DNA from: Adiantum capillus-veneris
Lineage: Eukaryota > Streptophyta > Polypodiopsida > Polypodiales > Pteridaceae
NCBI GenBank assembly: GCA_014529385.2
Contig: CM043968.1
Location: 130,259,018 to 130,323,017, forward strand
DNA: 64,000 nucleotides
Direction: 5' to 3'
The position numbers and the translations under genes are program-made. The notes below the pieces were generated by a model that saw only the letters and a program-made list of their open reading frames with translations, was not told the origin of the DNA and did no database searches. Position 1 is the first letter of the stretch, and each line of letters opens with the position of its first letter. Of the stretch, positions 23,920 through 36,575 are shown one piece after another.

Positions 23920-26900
23920 CTATCCAATGCCCAATAACTCACGACAATGCACAAAGCCCTCTCCTGGAAGTCCCTTTGTGAGTAGATCAGCAGGATTGTC
24001 CTTGGTGTGGATCTTCAGCAGTTGTATCTGCTTGTCTTCAAGTACTTCCCTAATGAAGTGATACTTCACATCAATATGCTTAGTCTTCGAATGGAACACT
24101 GGATTCTTTGCCAATTGTATAGCACTTTGACTATCACAATATAACTCTGGCATATCTGCATTGATTCCCAAGTCTGCAACCAATCTACCAAGCCAAATAG
24201 CTTCTTTGCATGCCTCATTTGCTGCAACATACTCAGCTTCTGTAGTAGACTGCGTAACACAATCTTGTAATCGAGATCGCGATGATATGGCACCTCCAGC
24301 CAATGTAAAGACATAGCCTGATGTAGATCTCCTCTTATCCAAGTCTCCTGCATAATCTGAGTCAGTGTATCCTCTGACACTCAAATCCTGACTACCATAG
24401 CATATGCGCATACTCTTTGTATGTTTTAAGTATCTCATGATACCTTTCACTGCCTCCCAATGTTTCTTGCCGGGATTTGACATATATCTGCTAACCACTC
24501 CCACTGCAAATGCAATATCCGGACGTGTAGCAATCATTGCATACATCAAACTACCCACTGCAGACGCATATGGAATCTTATCCATTTCAGCCTTTTCTTC
24601 CTCAGACACAGGACAATCTTGTTTGCTAAGTTTCACATATGGTGGCAATGGAACACTCAATGCCTTTCCCTTCTCCATATTGAAACGTTGCAAAACCTTG
24701 TCAATATACTCTGTTTGAGATAACCAAATCAACTTCTTTGATCTGTCTCTCTCAATGCGCATACCAAGTATATGACTTGCCTCACCCATATCTTTCATGT
24801 CAAACGATTTTGCCATCTTTGACTTCAAAGCTGAAATTTCTTCCAAGTGTTTGCCGGCAATCAACATGTCATCCACATACAAAATAAGGATCAGCCAACT
24901 GCCATCCTTAGCCTTCTTTGTATATAGACAGTGATCGAAGTCACTACGTTTGTAGCCTTGAGAAAGCATAAACTGGTGGAACTTATGGTACCATGCCCTC
25001 GGTGATTGTTTTAAGCCATAAAGACTCTTTAACAACTGGCATACCAAATGTTCCATGCCTTTCTCAACAAACCCTTCTGGCTGCTGCATGTAAATTTCCA
25101 CATCTAAATCACCATGCAAGAACACTGTCTTGACATCCATTTGGTGCAACACCAAATCCAATATAGCAACCAATGCAAGAAAGCATCTCAATGTAGTCAT
25201 CTTAACCACTGGAGAGAAGACTTCATCAAAGTCAATGCCTTGTTCTTGCTTAAAGCCCTTGGCAACAAGCCTTGCTTTGTACTTTGGCTGACTATCATGA
25301 GCGGTGATCTTATACCTGTAAACCCATTTACAAGGTAGAGCCTTTTTGCCCTGTGGTAATTTAACCAACTTCCATGTCTGGTTTTTATGCAGAGCTGTCA
25401 TCTCTGACTGCATGGCCAACTGCCATTTTTTCGAGTCAACCACTTGTAATGCTTCCTTGTAACAAGATGGTTCTCCGCAATCTGTGAGCATGACATAATT
25501 TAGAGATGGCACATAACGATCAGGTGGTTTGGAGACACGCTCAGAACGTCTCACCACAACTGATTCTGCCTCTCTAGCCACTATAGGCTGTTCCTGAGCC
25601 TGACCATGCTGTCTTGATGTGCTAGCACTAGGTCCATCTTCCCTGAAGACAACTCTTCTGATCTCCTCTGTCTTCTCTGGCTTAGCGTGAAACTTGGCTT
25701 CATTGAAATGCACATCATTGCTACGAATAAGCTTTCTGGACTCAGGATCCCAAAGCCGGTAACCCATCTCGCCCGATTCTCCGTAGCCAAGAAATATACA
25801 CTTCTTGCTCTTTGGTTCTAACTTATTTCTGAACTCCTTAGGAATATGGCTATAAGCTTCACAACCAAAGACTCTGAGATGCTTATACGAAGGTGCCTTG
25901 CCTGTCCATAGCATCTCGGCCACTGCACTCTTATCCAGAACCCTACTAGGAGACCTGTTGATCAAATGGACTGTTGTAGCCACTGCTTCCGCCCAAAATC
26001 CATCAGGCAACTCAGCATTTGACAACATGCTTATGACCTTCTCTTGTATGGTCCTATTCATACGTTCTGCAACCCCATTCTGTGAAGGATTATATGGTGC
26101 AGTAAGTTCCCGCTTAATCCCTTTTGCTTCACAAAAGTCTTGAAAAGCTTTGGAAACGTACTCTCCACCATTGTCAGTTCTCAAGCACTTCAGCTTCTGA
26201 CCACTCTGATTCTCCACCAGCTGCAAGAATGTCTTAAAGACCTTGAGCACCTCATCCTTGTGCTTCAAGAAGTAAACCCATACTTTGCGAGAATAGTCAT
26301 CTATGAATGTACAAAAGTACGCTGCTCCCCCTAGTGACAAACTAGGCATTGGTCCGCATAGGTCACTGTGTACAAGAGCTAACCGTTCGTCCCTACGATT
26401 CCTCTTTGATCTGTGCGGTTCCTGTGTTTGCTTACCATAAACACAATGCTCACAAAACTCGAAATCTTGAAATGAAAAGCCAGGCAAATAACCATAATGA
26501 GAAAGTATTTCCATTCCTCTTTTTGACATATGTCCCAACCTACGATGCCACAGTGACACACTTGGCTGCTCAATCACATTAATTACATGGTTTTTAACCT
26601 CTGAAACATGTAAAGTGTACAGAGTTCCTGACTTACTGCCATGTGCTACAGTCATCGAACCTTTGGAGATCTTCCAAGCGCTGTTCCCAAAAACTGTCAC
26701 ATAACCCGCATCATCCAACTTCCCTGTACTAATCAAGCTCTTTCGGATTGCTGGAACATGTCTGACATTCTTGAGCCATAAAGAAGAGCCATTCTGAAAC
26801 TTCAACTGCACATCTCCCACTCCAAGTATGTCACAAACCTGCTCATTGCCAAGTCTGACATAGTCTTTAGTAGCCACATATGATGTAAACCACTCTTTGT

Positions 26901-27885
26901 GCGGAGAAACATGTAAAGATGCCCCTGAGTCGATAATCCAATCACTCATAGCATGTCCATCCTCTGCAGTCAAGAAAACAGAATCAAAATTGCTTGTAAG
27001 GAAGATGTCACCAGCTGCTATACCAGAATCACTGTCTGAACCAGATCCTGTGACATTCACCTCTTCAATCTTCACTGAACTCTTCTTTTCATCTTGCTCA
27101 AAACTCTTTGTTTTGCCTTTTTCTTGTTTCCACTTCGTACAGTCTCGCTTCATGTGACCCTTCTTGCCACAATGGTAGCATTCTATGTCATCCTTTGACT
27201 TTGAATCACGAGACTTACTTCGGTTTTGTGCCTTCTTACCCTTCTTCTCTTTAAACTGTTGTCTCCCTCGAACGACCAAAGCACTATTGCCTTTGCCTTT
27301 GTCAATGTTCTTCCTGTTCACTTCCTCTGTGAGCAAGCTGCCTTCTACATTGGCACTTGTAAGACCTTCTGGCACGACAGAATTACTTAACGCTGTACGA
27401 AAAGTATCCCAACTGTCTGGCAAAGTGATTAAGAGAAACATAGCCTTCACTGAATCTGGAAAGACTATCTCCTGTGCTGTTAACTGGCTGAAAATTGAGT
27501 GAAATTCATTCAGATGATTTGACATGGCTGTCCCTTCCTTCATCTTCAAATCCACCAATTTCTTGAGCCAGTAAATCTGAGAAGCAGCACTTTGTTTCTC
27601 GTACATATCACATAGCTTTTGCCATACGCCATACGCTGTAGTCTCTTCTGCTACGTTGAAGTAAACATTTTCTGCCAGTGTCAGCATGATTGTGGAACAA
27701 GCTAACTCGTCAAGCTCTTCCCACTCATCTTCAGCCATAAATTCTGGTCTCTCCCCTTTGAGCTTCAGTGGCTTCACTTGTTTTTTCTGCACCAAAACCT
27801 GCCAAATCTGCTTCTACCAGAATGGAAAGTTTGTGCCATCCAGCTTCTTTATGTTGTAAAGAGTCTCACTTTGAGAAGATGCCAT
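23920..27885 (-). CDS. copia Gag-Pol polyprotein with one in-frame amber codon
   Basis: The only plausible ATG, at 27885, opens MASSQSETLYNIKKLDGTNF, the usual start of Tnt1/Tork-like Gag. Codon 24 (27814-27816) is TAG, and the frame is then open to the stop at 23920, giving 1321 codons. Domains in order: UBN2-type Gag; zinc knuckle CYHCGKKGHMKRDC at about 236-249; retropepsin DSGA at about 319; integrase with HSDLCGP, TDNGGEY and NGVAERMN as the D-D-E residues; reverse transcriptase with LYVDDM; and RNase H (DSDYAGDLDKRRSTSGY, then STTEAEY). Length and order are normal for the family. The tryptophan-stop-lysine context suggests a single nonsense mutation. Whether the copy can be expressed depends on readthrough or an internal start. 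Confidence 0.9.
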
Positions 27886-28913
27886 ATCTGCCAAACTGTT
27901 TACTCCTGAGAAAAAATCCGGCAGAGTTTCCCCTGTAAACTGGCCTCTGTACACAGTAAACAAGCTGTAATCAACAAGCTGAACACCTCTCCTCAGGAAC
28001 TGTCAGTATTTTTGAAAATTTTTGACAGAGTCTCCCCTGTAAACTGAGCTCTGGGAACCAAAAGATAGCTCAAGAAACAATCATAAATAGCTGACCAATG
28101 ACAAATCCTGTAAGCATACACTGTCTCCTCTCTGGGCGATGACAGAACCTGTATCTGTCTCAAGACTGAACTCTGAACAATGCCTCAACGGCCTGACGCA
28201 TAAGATGCAATCCAGTGTCTACACAAAGTCATACATCCTAAGGGATAAAAGTCGCCGAAGAGGATGCGTGTAGAGGGGAACTCCAGCAACCTAATCCACC
28301 TCACACTGGGTAACCCAGCCCCCAGTGCTTGGCTTCAAAAAACCTCACACACGACCCTCTCAGATGGCTCAGCAAACTGCCCAGAACTAGCATACATCCT
28401 ATAATAGACCAATCACTGTCCTATGACCGCTGCGGCGGTCTGTCTGCTAGCGTGACTCACAACTAGCAGACCCACAATCACAGTACATCAATCTGCAATA
28501 CATGCCAGTGGTGTCAAGCCGTCGTATGGCCACACCTCCCCTGGAACCTGGCAAGCACAAGAAGTAGCAATGCAGACTGCAATATATATATCTGATGATA
28601 TATATGTGTACCTGGTCTATAGATGATGCTCTGAAGACGAATAAGTGATGTATGTCGATGTCGATATTGATGTCGACCACCTCCTGCTTGCCAATCTACA
28701 CAAGACGGATTTCTTTGCGGCTGAAATCTATCTTCTGCTGTAGTGCTCAGAACGAAATTCTGAGGGCATAAATGGCTTCGAAAGGGGGGTAAAACCCCAG
28801 GTCGCCTGTTGGAAACGCTCCCGGAACGCCGAGTGTGAATTTTCAAACTCCGGATCCAAAATCTGCCGGAAAAGTGCGCGCGCGCGCGATTGCGCAAATC
28901 CGCACTGAACCAA
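27886..28913 (-). other. copia untranslated leader
   Basis: About 1 kb between PBS and gag ATG without a supported coding frame. The open frames at 28447-28979 have no family similarity. Confidence 0.7.
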
Positions 28914-28926
28914 GGCTCTGATACCA
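28914..28926 (-). promoter_or_regulatory. copia primer binding site (initiator Met tRNA)
   Basis: On the minus strand TGGTATCAGAGCC begins two bases after the 5' LTR. This is the complement of the initiator methionine tRNA 3' end. Confidence 0.92.
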
Positions 28927-28928
28927 AT

Positions 28929-29145
28929 TGAAGTCGCGGAGCGGAGCGTGGGTCGACTCTCTCTCTCACACACACACACAGCTTACACAGTACACAGTAC
29001 GCAGAGATCTGTTAGAAGGGTTATCTCCCAAATCCTTAGTATTCACAAAGAATATGTTAGTATATACAAAGAGTTAGAGGTAAGTGAGTTAGGCGGGCGG
29101 CCGGCCATATCCGCATAAGAGGCCACTTGGGCTTTAATCCCAACA
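28929..29145 (-). repeat. copia 5' LTR
   Basis: 217 bp, TG...CA bounded, apparently identical to the 3' LTR. It contains short (CT)n and (CA)n runs. Confidence 0.93.
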
Positions 29146-29150
29146 CGTAC

Positions 29151-29595
29151 TTCTTACAAAGTGGTTGTTAATTGTACACCATTCAAAATGGCATATGGCC
29201 AAGAAACAGTTATGCCATGGGAGTTTGTAATTCCTGGTTTGCGTGTAGCTTCACAAGAAGGTTGGGATGGCAGCCCCTTAGTTGAGCATTTATATATCCT
29301 TGAAAGGTTAGACGAAGAAAGACAATTTGCTGTGCAAAATGCACTTGTGAAGAAAGATAGGAGGAAGAAATGGTTTGACCGTCATCTAAAGAACAAATAT
29401 ATCAATGTTGGTGATAAAGTCCTTATGTATGGAGTGCGTAACGGAAAGAAAAAGTTGAAATATTTGGGAAAAGGACCATATCGAGTATGTGAAATCACCC
29501 CACAAGGTACCATTCATGTGGAGACTCTTGATGGAGTTGAAACCATTGGATTCCTCAATGGGATAAAATTTTCTCCTCAATGGGAGAAAATTTAA
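29151..29595 (+). pseudogene. gypsy element D, right part: integrase C-terminus
   Basis: The sequence resumes the integrase interrupted at 23613. The frame 29161-29595 reads NCTPFKMAYGQETVMPWEF, then a DRHLKNKYINVGDKVLMYG block and a KYLGKGPYRV block, the DNA-binding C-terminal domain of Ty3/gypsy integrase, and stops normally after FSPQWEKI. This half is open, but the other half of D is frameshifted, so the element is dead. Confidence 0.85.
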
Positions 29596-31538
29596 AAAAT
29601 ATTATTATCCTTTAAGCTAAGGGGAGCTATGTGCCATCCATAAAAAAAAGGTAGCCAAGGCACAAACAGAATTGAAGAAGATACAAGCTCAAGCTGACAC
29701 ATAAGACGCCAACGAGAGGCCAACCTTGGAGTTAGACATGCATTCCACGTTCAAACAGAGGATGATTGGTTGGACTTTGACACACTTCTACAATACCCTA
29801 TTGAACTAAATAGCACCTATGGGAAAGTGCTACATAACGCCTTGTTAGACATGGGTGCTAAATATAATATGTTTGTTGTATGGAATGCGGTGTCAGTTGG
29901 GAAAGCCATCTCTATCTGAGAGTGGTGTTTATTATGCCTCCCATACTGTACCATTCTTGTTTTGGACCCCTCTACCATTCCCCCATTCCGTGGAGATCCT
30001 ATTGTTCTTTTTGTTATGTGCTTTGGGTAACTCTTATCTATATACTTATATGAATCCAGGTTAAGCCCAGATTTAACCCTTAAGGGAAAGTGCAAATTAG
30101 AGACTTATGGTAGTCACCCAGAAGATAATATAACCATCAACTCCAAACGCAAGTATTGACTAAATACTACTACATCCCCACTAACGTCATCAATGTCCAA
30201 TAGTGGGTGTAGAACTAGGTACCAATATATGATCCCACACACACAAGCATACATTAATATAAAGATATGCGTATTGAGTTTTTGTCATAATTTTAGAGAT
30301 GCAAGCAAACTGAGCCATACTAACGCTCAAAAGAAGCATTAAATGCAAAACATTATGACAAAAATGAGCATATTTTTCGTTTCACAATCAATTTTTGAGC
30401 ATTCAAGTCTATACCATATGTATCTACCCTTAATCTTCCCAAGAGACATTTCTACTGCTCTTCTGCTTGATTCCTATGAATCAAATAGTAAATCAAGACT
30501 TATTTGTATTGTGCAGCTTGAGATGGCTAGAGATTCATGCTGTTTGTAGGTGATGGGCTAAACAACACACAGCTTGCAACTGTGTTGACATCTTTGGACA
30601 GAGTTGATAGAGGTTGGGTTTTGAAAGAGGATGGGCATAGGTGCACTCATTGGTAGAGGACTACCGAAACGTCAAGGTGCACATGTCATCTAGAGACAAA
30701 TGCTAGGAGGGTGTAGCTCTTGCTTCGATCATTGTCAAAAAACAAGTGAAAATTTCATGATGCCTGCTATACACACTATCCTCTGAGCATGCTTTCACAT
30801 TCACTTGCATACAAACTATTCCTAATTAGTAGCAAAGATGTAGTTCCATTCCATTGTCAATCTCATACCCAAAAGCATAGCTTGCAAAGCATCAAGGGAA
30901 GAAAAGGTTTCAAAATACAATACGAAGCTTGCTACAATGATGTGCACCTCTTTGTCATTGCTGCATCTTATCCTCACACACTTTGAGAAAGAAAAAGAAA
31001 GGCTACAACAATTACCTCCTCCATCAAAGTAAAGATGCTTGCTACTCTTGCCGCACCGTGGGCTGCTTTAGGGTTGTCAACTCCGAGCTCATTGGACACT
31101 CTTGTGTTCTGTGTCACCAAGGAAATTCTCTAGCTTCTCTAGCAACATAGTTCTTATGTAACTTTACCTGTAGTCATGTAAAGACTCCAAAAGGAATGAG
31201 GTTGATGGAAGCGTACCACACCTTGACCTTATTTTGTAGAAAATTATCTAAGTTGGCTACTAGAGGGTACCAAATTACCTTGTGTTTGACAAGAGTTGGA
31301 AATAGCAAATGCCTTTTGAACTGGCCTGACACAAGTTGCAAGTACTACACGATTTCCTCCAAGTGTATCTCCCAATAACACCCTTGCCTATGGAGCATTT
31401 TGTTGATGTCTTTGTCCCACTCCCATTGGCACAACAACATTGTCTCATCTTTCAAATGTGTTCCCAACAAGGAACCAATAAGCTTGTTATAAAACCACAT
31501 GGTGGGCAGGTATCACTAATGTGTTTTATGTGGCATTG
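29596..31538. other. no supported gene; probably decayed retroelement tail
   Basis: A purine-rich AAGCTAAGGGGAGC run at 29612-29625 followed by TGTGCCATCC could be the PPT and 3' LTR start of element D, but no partner LTR is in the window to confirm it. The remainder to 31538 has only short frames with no recognised domain. Confidence 0.4.
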
Positions 31539-31809
31539 TGTGCACGTCTGTTGCACATGTCAATGCAAGGGACTTGCCGATACACTGTGTGCGAGCCACA
31601 AATGGCTCCAAGCATGCAACTAGCCTAAACTAGTAAGCTCAAGGATGGCGATGGTGTGTCACTCACCGCTCTACACTTGCTGTCGTGGAGGATTCCTCGC
31701 TGCAAAGAAGAAGGATCCGCCGCTGCGCCACACTCAATCGCTTCACCGCCGCCGTGCAGTCGTCCAATGCTCAATCACACACACTCTCTCTCTCTCTCCC
31801 TCTCTCTCT

Positions 31810-31884
<75 letters not shown>

Positions 31885-32101
31885 GGAGATGAAGAAGAAG
31901 AAGATGGAGATGGAGCAAGAGTACTCTTCAATTCCACAAATGAGAGAATGAGTGATTTTAGGTTTAATTGACTTTTATATGAGCTCGCCCCATTCACACT
32001 TGGGCGCCCATGCTTAGCCAACTAATCCCTTGAATGTTCCAGTTAGAGTGCGCCTCTTATCGGCAATTACTCTTAACCTTTTCCTATTGGACCGACAAGC
32101 C
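31539..32101 (-). repeat. 3' LTR of WVPK copy B (first part deleted)
   Basis: On the minus strand it matches the WVPK LTR from GGCTTGTCGGTCCAATAGGA onward and ends in GACGTGCACA. About the first 85 bp, including TGTTAACC, are missing, and the WVPK reading frame joins directly at 32102. It holds a (CA)n tract of about 70 bp and a (CT)n tract (31785-31882), and a TATA-like TTTTATATG (31974-31982). Confidence 0.82.
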
Positions 32102-35100
32102 AGGTACGAACACAATCTACGTTTTGGCACCCAGATTTGATTATTTCCTTGATAGTAACCTTGGGCTTCCAATAGTCGTTTAGGAATCCACCGCCACGTT
32201 TCCTTACATTTTTTGGGGCGAGTGGGACGTTTCTTACAAAGCTTCTGTTTTTTTGCACTAGCTATGGTCGCTAAAGAAGCTTTAGGGACCCACTTGTATG
32301 TTTTCTTCATTATAATAGGATGAGTCTTGTCAGAAGCTATATGCATTGCTTGTAGCATATTTAAGGGTACGGGCATTTCATCCCCCTCAAGTGTTACCTA
32401 GGTCGTCCCCCTGTTTCCCCAAGTGTCTATGGTTACTGCTAGGTGGACCCAATCCACATTGTCTTACTCAGTCATCCCAGGTAGTACATCCATATAAGGA
32501 GAATCTTTCCCAACATCAGTGTCCGCTTTACACGTGTAACAATACTGCAATGGGGTCGAGTGAACTGTGCTGTCAAATCTATGATCAATTATAAACCTGT
32601 TTCCTAGGGAATGTGCTCGACCAGTTACAAGATCCACTCGAATGACATAATATTGGAACTGCAAGTAGACATGGTTTTTAGACCAGTCATGCATCATTTT
32701 TGCTTCCCTCATGAAGGGACGTCCTAAGATCATCTCCGATGCGATAGCGTGCTTGGAGAAATCCATAACAATGAAGGTAATTCTTATTTTATGTTCAAAG
32801 ACCTTGACCTTGAGATCTTCTAGCATCCCAATATGTTTAACAATAGACCCATTGGCCATCTCCACCACTATGGTTGTGGTTGCAAGGTGAGGTCTTTCCG
32901 TAGTTTCCTAGCAATTTAGTCACAATGCTAACCCCAGCGCCACAATCAAGGATTCCCTTCACAGTTAATCCTTAGTAGTGATTGGTATGGTCGCATTGCA
33001 TTCATCACCCTCAAAGTATTGTCCCAACTTGTTAACAGGTATTTCTCATCTAGGTTGGGTTGTGGATCTAAGTGTTCCTCCTCTATTGGCATCTCCCCAG
33101 CTCTATCCATCTGTGCAAATTGTGGTAGCCCAAACTTCGGTTCTCCATTGACGAAGGCTCGAAGAGCTGAGACTAGCTCAGGGTCTTTATATAGTTTGGA
33201 CATGATGGTGGTTCTAACTTCTGAAGACATGAAATCCATCAATTTGGCAATATTTAATGGCACCTTTTGGGCTTTAGTCCCTTGACATGGGAAAGATGTG
33301 ATCTCCATTTCCACGATAGGATCAGGTAGTCCCTCTGTAAACATTCTTTCCATCAAGAAGTGAGTACGCCCAATTTCACATGACTTTAAGTCACTTTCTT
33401 CTTGGATGACACTAGGTATGGCTAAGGGCCTATGGACTTGGTGAGGTTGTTGTTGCATAGGGAACACTGTGTCTGTAACCTGGATCTGCCTAGGTGCTGG
33501 TTCTAGATCCCTTAGGGTATCTTCTACCAAACTCGTTAATTGCTTGACTCGCTCAATCTCCTCTGTAGGGTTTGGATAAGTTCCTATCTTCTTCTTGGAT
33601 CCTGTCCATTGTGGCTCATGAAGATCTTCCTTGTTGGTTTCTATCTTAGTGGTCGTTTTGGTCTCCATGGTTTCACTTGAATAAGAATCCTCTTTAGCGT
33701 CGTTCATATATATGGGTTCGTCACCACTCCCTATGTTGGTCTTTGAACTAGGGTCTGACTTCGCTGCTTTTTGCGATCTCTTCCTTCGTGTTTTCTTCTT
33801 TTTTCGAGATTGGGCAATTGATGCCGCGTCTCTTTCCTTAAGAATATAATTTTGTTTTTGGAGCATCAATCATGTGAGTACGTTTACTGGTACCACATGC
33901 GTACCTTGTGATGGTTCCTCGGTAACCTCAATCAAGTTTAATGGCGTGATCTTCGGTGCATTTGGATTATTTGGACATTGGGCAATCAAATGATCTCTGC
34001 CACATCGATTACACATGAGTATCGGCATTGTAGACATGCTCACTTGATTGGTTTGCATTAGTGTGGCGTTCTTTTGTAGCTTAATAGGACACCCGGCCAC
34101 ACAATGTGGACCTCCACACTCATAGCATTGAAGAGGTGGTCTCTTAGCAGTGTAATCGATATTTTGGACTCTTGCAGCAAGAGCAGCTACTTGATAGACA
34201 GGTTTGACTTGTCCCCAATAGTCCTCCATGTAGTATTGTGGACTTTCTTCAAGCGCATCCATCCCATAGGCAATATTAGGGTCTATATCTTCCTCACAGC
34301 CTTCCAAACAAAGCTATGGATGACTCACAACCTACTTGATTCACGGAAGTGATGCTTGGATGTGGTGGTTGCGGTCTTAGCACTGGAGGTGGTAAGGGTG
34401 TTGTTTGAACAACATTTTGGACCCTAGGGACCATGTGTTGTGACGTTTGTTCAAGAGGTGGGGCCGACATCAATGTAAGCACTCGAGGTGTGTCTGTCCA
34501 TGCTAAGGTTGGTCTATTGGCCATCACGTGCTTAAATACTATGCAATCCTTAGCTTGATGACCATACCTCCCACATGCATTGCAATTCCCATTGAATTTT
34601 ACTCTAAAAGTAGGGAATTCACTGGTACTATGCAGTCCATAGCATACTCTGCACCATTGTTGCTCTCTTCTTGGATACATATGATTGTTTTGCGGAGCAC
34701 GATTATCTCTAAGACTCTCTTGAATGGCCTTGGTGAGATCTGCTAAAGTCATCTCAAATATCTTTGGCTCCTTAGCAATGGGCTTTAGGGTCATTGGATG
34801 ATGCCTCGATGCTTGCGAGCTAATAGATTTAGGCTCAACAGACACTCTTTCTCCTTGAATCATTAAATTATCCTCCAATTGGATCGCATTGGTGGTGACT
34901 GCTTCCCAAGTGGTGATACCTCTAATGACTAGGCTATTGTAGATATCCTCATGTCGTAATTCCCTAATGAATCTATCAAACAATTGATTATTATTGAAGC
35001 ACTCATTTGGATTACAACCATAATTCAAATGCTTCAAGCACTAATAAAGTCTCTCACTGACTCTCTTTCCTCTCGTTGGGCTTTCTGGAGTGGAGAGGCT

Positions 35101-35551
35101 ACACCCCAAAGCACTCCCTCTCGTATGTATTCTTTTAAGAAACTGTTTTCTAAGAGTAGGGTAAATCGTTTTTTCTTCCACCCTTAGGGTTCTATACCAA
35201 TCCCCAACATTCCCACTTAAGGTTAGGCTTCAAGCATTACTCTTATGCAGGTCATTGTGTTCTCCTAAAGAATCGCATATTTGTTCAAACACTTCGATAT
35301 GCTCTCTCACATCCCCGTCTCCACTAAACTTTTGTGTGAGCTTGGCTATTTGCACTGCCTTACTTCTAAGCTCTCTATCAGGCGTGTTACACATATTCTC
35401 AGTGATAGATCGACCGATAGCTTGAGAAAACGTTGCCAAGTCACCTAAGTGAGCAGGCACCGTGGGTAAAGGCGTTGTAGAGACTACATGTGGAGTAGGT
35501 ATTGGCATTGGGCTTGGTGCATAGGAAGCCCTTGGATTCCATGTTTGGTAC
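32102..35551 (-). pseudogene. WVPK copy B: gag, protease and WVPK tail (broken, part 2)
   Basis: Read on the minus strand from 35551 down it matches copy C from about the GDLATFSQAIGRSI block onward. It includes the Gag core (LTQKFSGDGDVREHIEVFEQ), knuckles CRVCYGLHSTSEF (last cysteine changed to phenylalanine), CNACGRYGHQAKDC, CYECGGPHCVAGC and CNRCGRDHLIAQC, the protease region (LGRPFMREAK near 32700) and the tail with YKWVPK, RWIPKR and IWVPKR. Several stops and frameshifts interrupt it. The fourth WVPK unit, the whole non-coding region and the LTR start are deleted. The N-terminal part of this gag lies at 55659-56212, beyond inserted copy C. Confidence 0.8.
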
Positions 35552-35556
35552 GATGT

Positions 35557-35877
35557 TGTTAACCCTCACGGCTCACGGACACCCCATCACCTACGACGGA
35601 CGTGTATTATGTATTAGGTAGAGTCAGGTATCGGGCTTGTCGGACCAATAGGAAAAGGGTAAGAGTGATCGCCGATGAGAGGCGCACTCTAACCAGGACA
35701 TTCAAGGGATTAGTTGGGTAAGCATGGGCGCCCAAGTGTGAATGGGGTGAGCTCATATAAAAGCCAACTAAACCTAAAATTCACTTATTCTCTCATTTGT
35801 GCAATAGAAGAGTGCTCTTGCTCCATCTCCATCTCCATCTTCTTCTTCTTCACCTCCTCGTGTGTGTGTGTATGTGT

Positions 35878-35959
<82 letters not shown>

Positions 35960-36185
35960 ATTGCGGCGGCACGACGGCTGTGAAGCGGTTGAGCGCGACG
36001 TAGCGGCGTCTCCTTCTTCTTCGCGACGAGGAATCCTCCACGGCAGGAGCATGGAGCGGTGAGTGACACACCATTGCCCTCTTTTGAGCTTACTAGTTAA
36101 GCTAGTTGTGTGCTTGGAGCCGTCTATGGCTCGCACACAGTGTTAGGCAAGGCCCTTGCTTCGACAGTGTGGCAAGGAGCGCACA
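35557..36185 (+). repeat. 5' LTR of WVPK copy C
   Basis: 629 bp, starts TGTTAACCCTCACGG and ends GCGCACA. It is very similar to the 3' LTR outside its microsatellite, a short GT run followed by (GA)n of about 80 bp (35861-35959). Confidence 0.92.
35753..35763 (+). promoter_or_regulatory. TATA-like box in the WVPK 5' LTR
   Basis: TCATATAAAAG lies about 200 bp into the LTR at a position kept in all four LTR copies. In the 3' LTR of copy C the same site reads TCATATAGAAG. It marks the probable U3 to R border, placing the microsatellite in the transcribed part. Confidence 0.6.
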
Positions 36186-36189
36186 TTTT

Positions 36190-36207
36190 TGGCGCCATTG
36201 CCGGGGA
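36190..36207 (+). promoter_or_regulatory. primer binding site, tRNA-Asp type
   Basis: TGGCGCCATTGCCGGGGA starts four bases after the 5' LTR. It matches, with one change, the TGGCGCCGTTGCCGGGGA site found in many plant LTR elements. Confidence 0.85.
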
Positions 36208-36575
36208 ATCGCCCTGCACTAAGCCCAAGAGGCACTTTGTGCTTCTCCTATGAGTTGTTTGTAGTAGGAAAGAAGAGGAATGAGTTGTTTTTCTGCAAGT
36301 TGTTAATTTCTGTATTGTCTGCAAGTTCTGTGATTTCTGCATAATGTTGTGTTTTCTGTTTGCACACAGTCTTTGCACAATTAGTAGTCGCTAGCTTGTT
36401 TGCAGTGAATGAACAAGTAGGAAGGCAGTTAGCAATTTCTGCTTGCACACAGTTTGTACACAGTTTTCTGTCAAGGTTTGCCTGCACACAGTCTTTGCAC
36501 AGTAAGGTAGTGAGAGAGGAAGTAGGTGGACAGTTAGCTCATTGTTAGTAAGCAGTTAACAGATTAGTTAGTAGT
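36208..36575 (+). other. WVPK copy C leader, truncated by element E
   Basis: Non-coding leader with a repeated phrase TGCACACAGTCTTTGCACA at about 36360 and 36482, and shorter variants between. It is cut at 36576 by the truncated LTR of element E. The gag start follows beyond E at 46360. Confidence 0.65.

Larger units (their letters stand above)
23619..29145 (-). mobile_element. young Ty1/copia retrotransposon, 5.5 kb
   Basis: A complete minus-strand element: 217-bp LTRs at both ends that appear identical by eye, a perfect target duplication, a PBS complementary to initiator methionine tRNA, a gag-pol frame of over 1300 codons, and a PPT (CTTTAAGTGGGAGGT on the minus strand, 23836-23850). 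The LTR identity implies very recent insertion. It interrupts the integrase of gypsy element D. Confidence 0.95.
23614..29150. other. 5-bp target site duplication CGTAC of the copia element
   Basis: CGTAC occurs at 23614-23618 and 29146-29150, exactly flanking the two LTRs. Removing the element and one copy restores the integrase reading frame of element D. Confidence 0.95.

Noticed and set aside
28447-28979. Minus-strand open frames of 77, 153 and 83 codons
   Set aside because: They lie in the copia leader and LTR and show no family features.
29612-29640. PPT and LTR start of element D
   Set aside because: Plausible by composition, but no second LTR copy is in the window, so it is mentioned only as a possibility.
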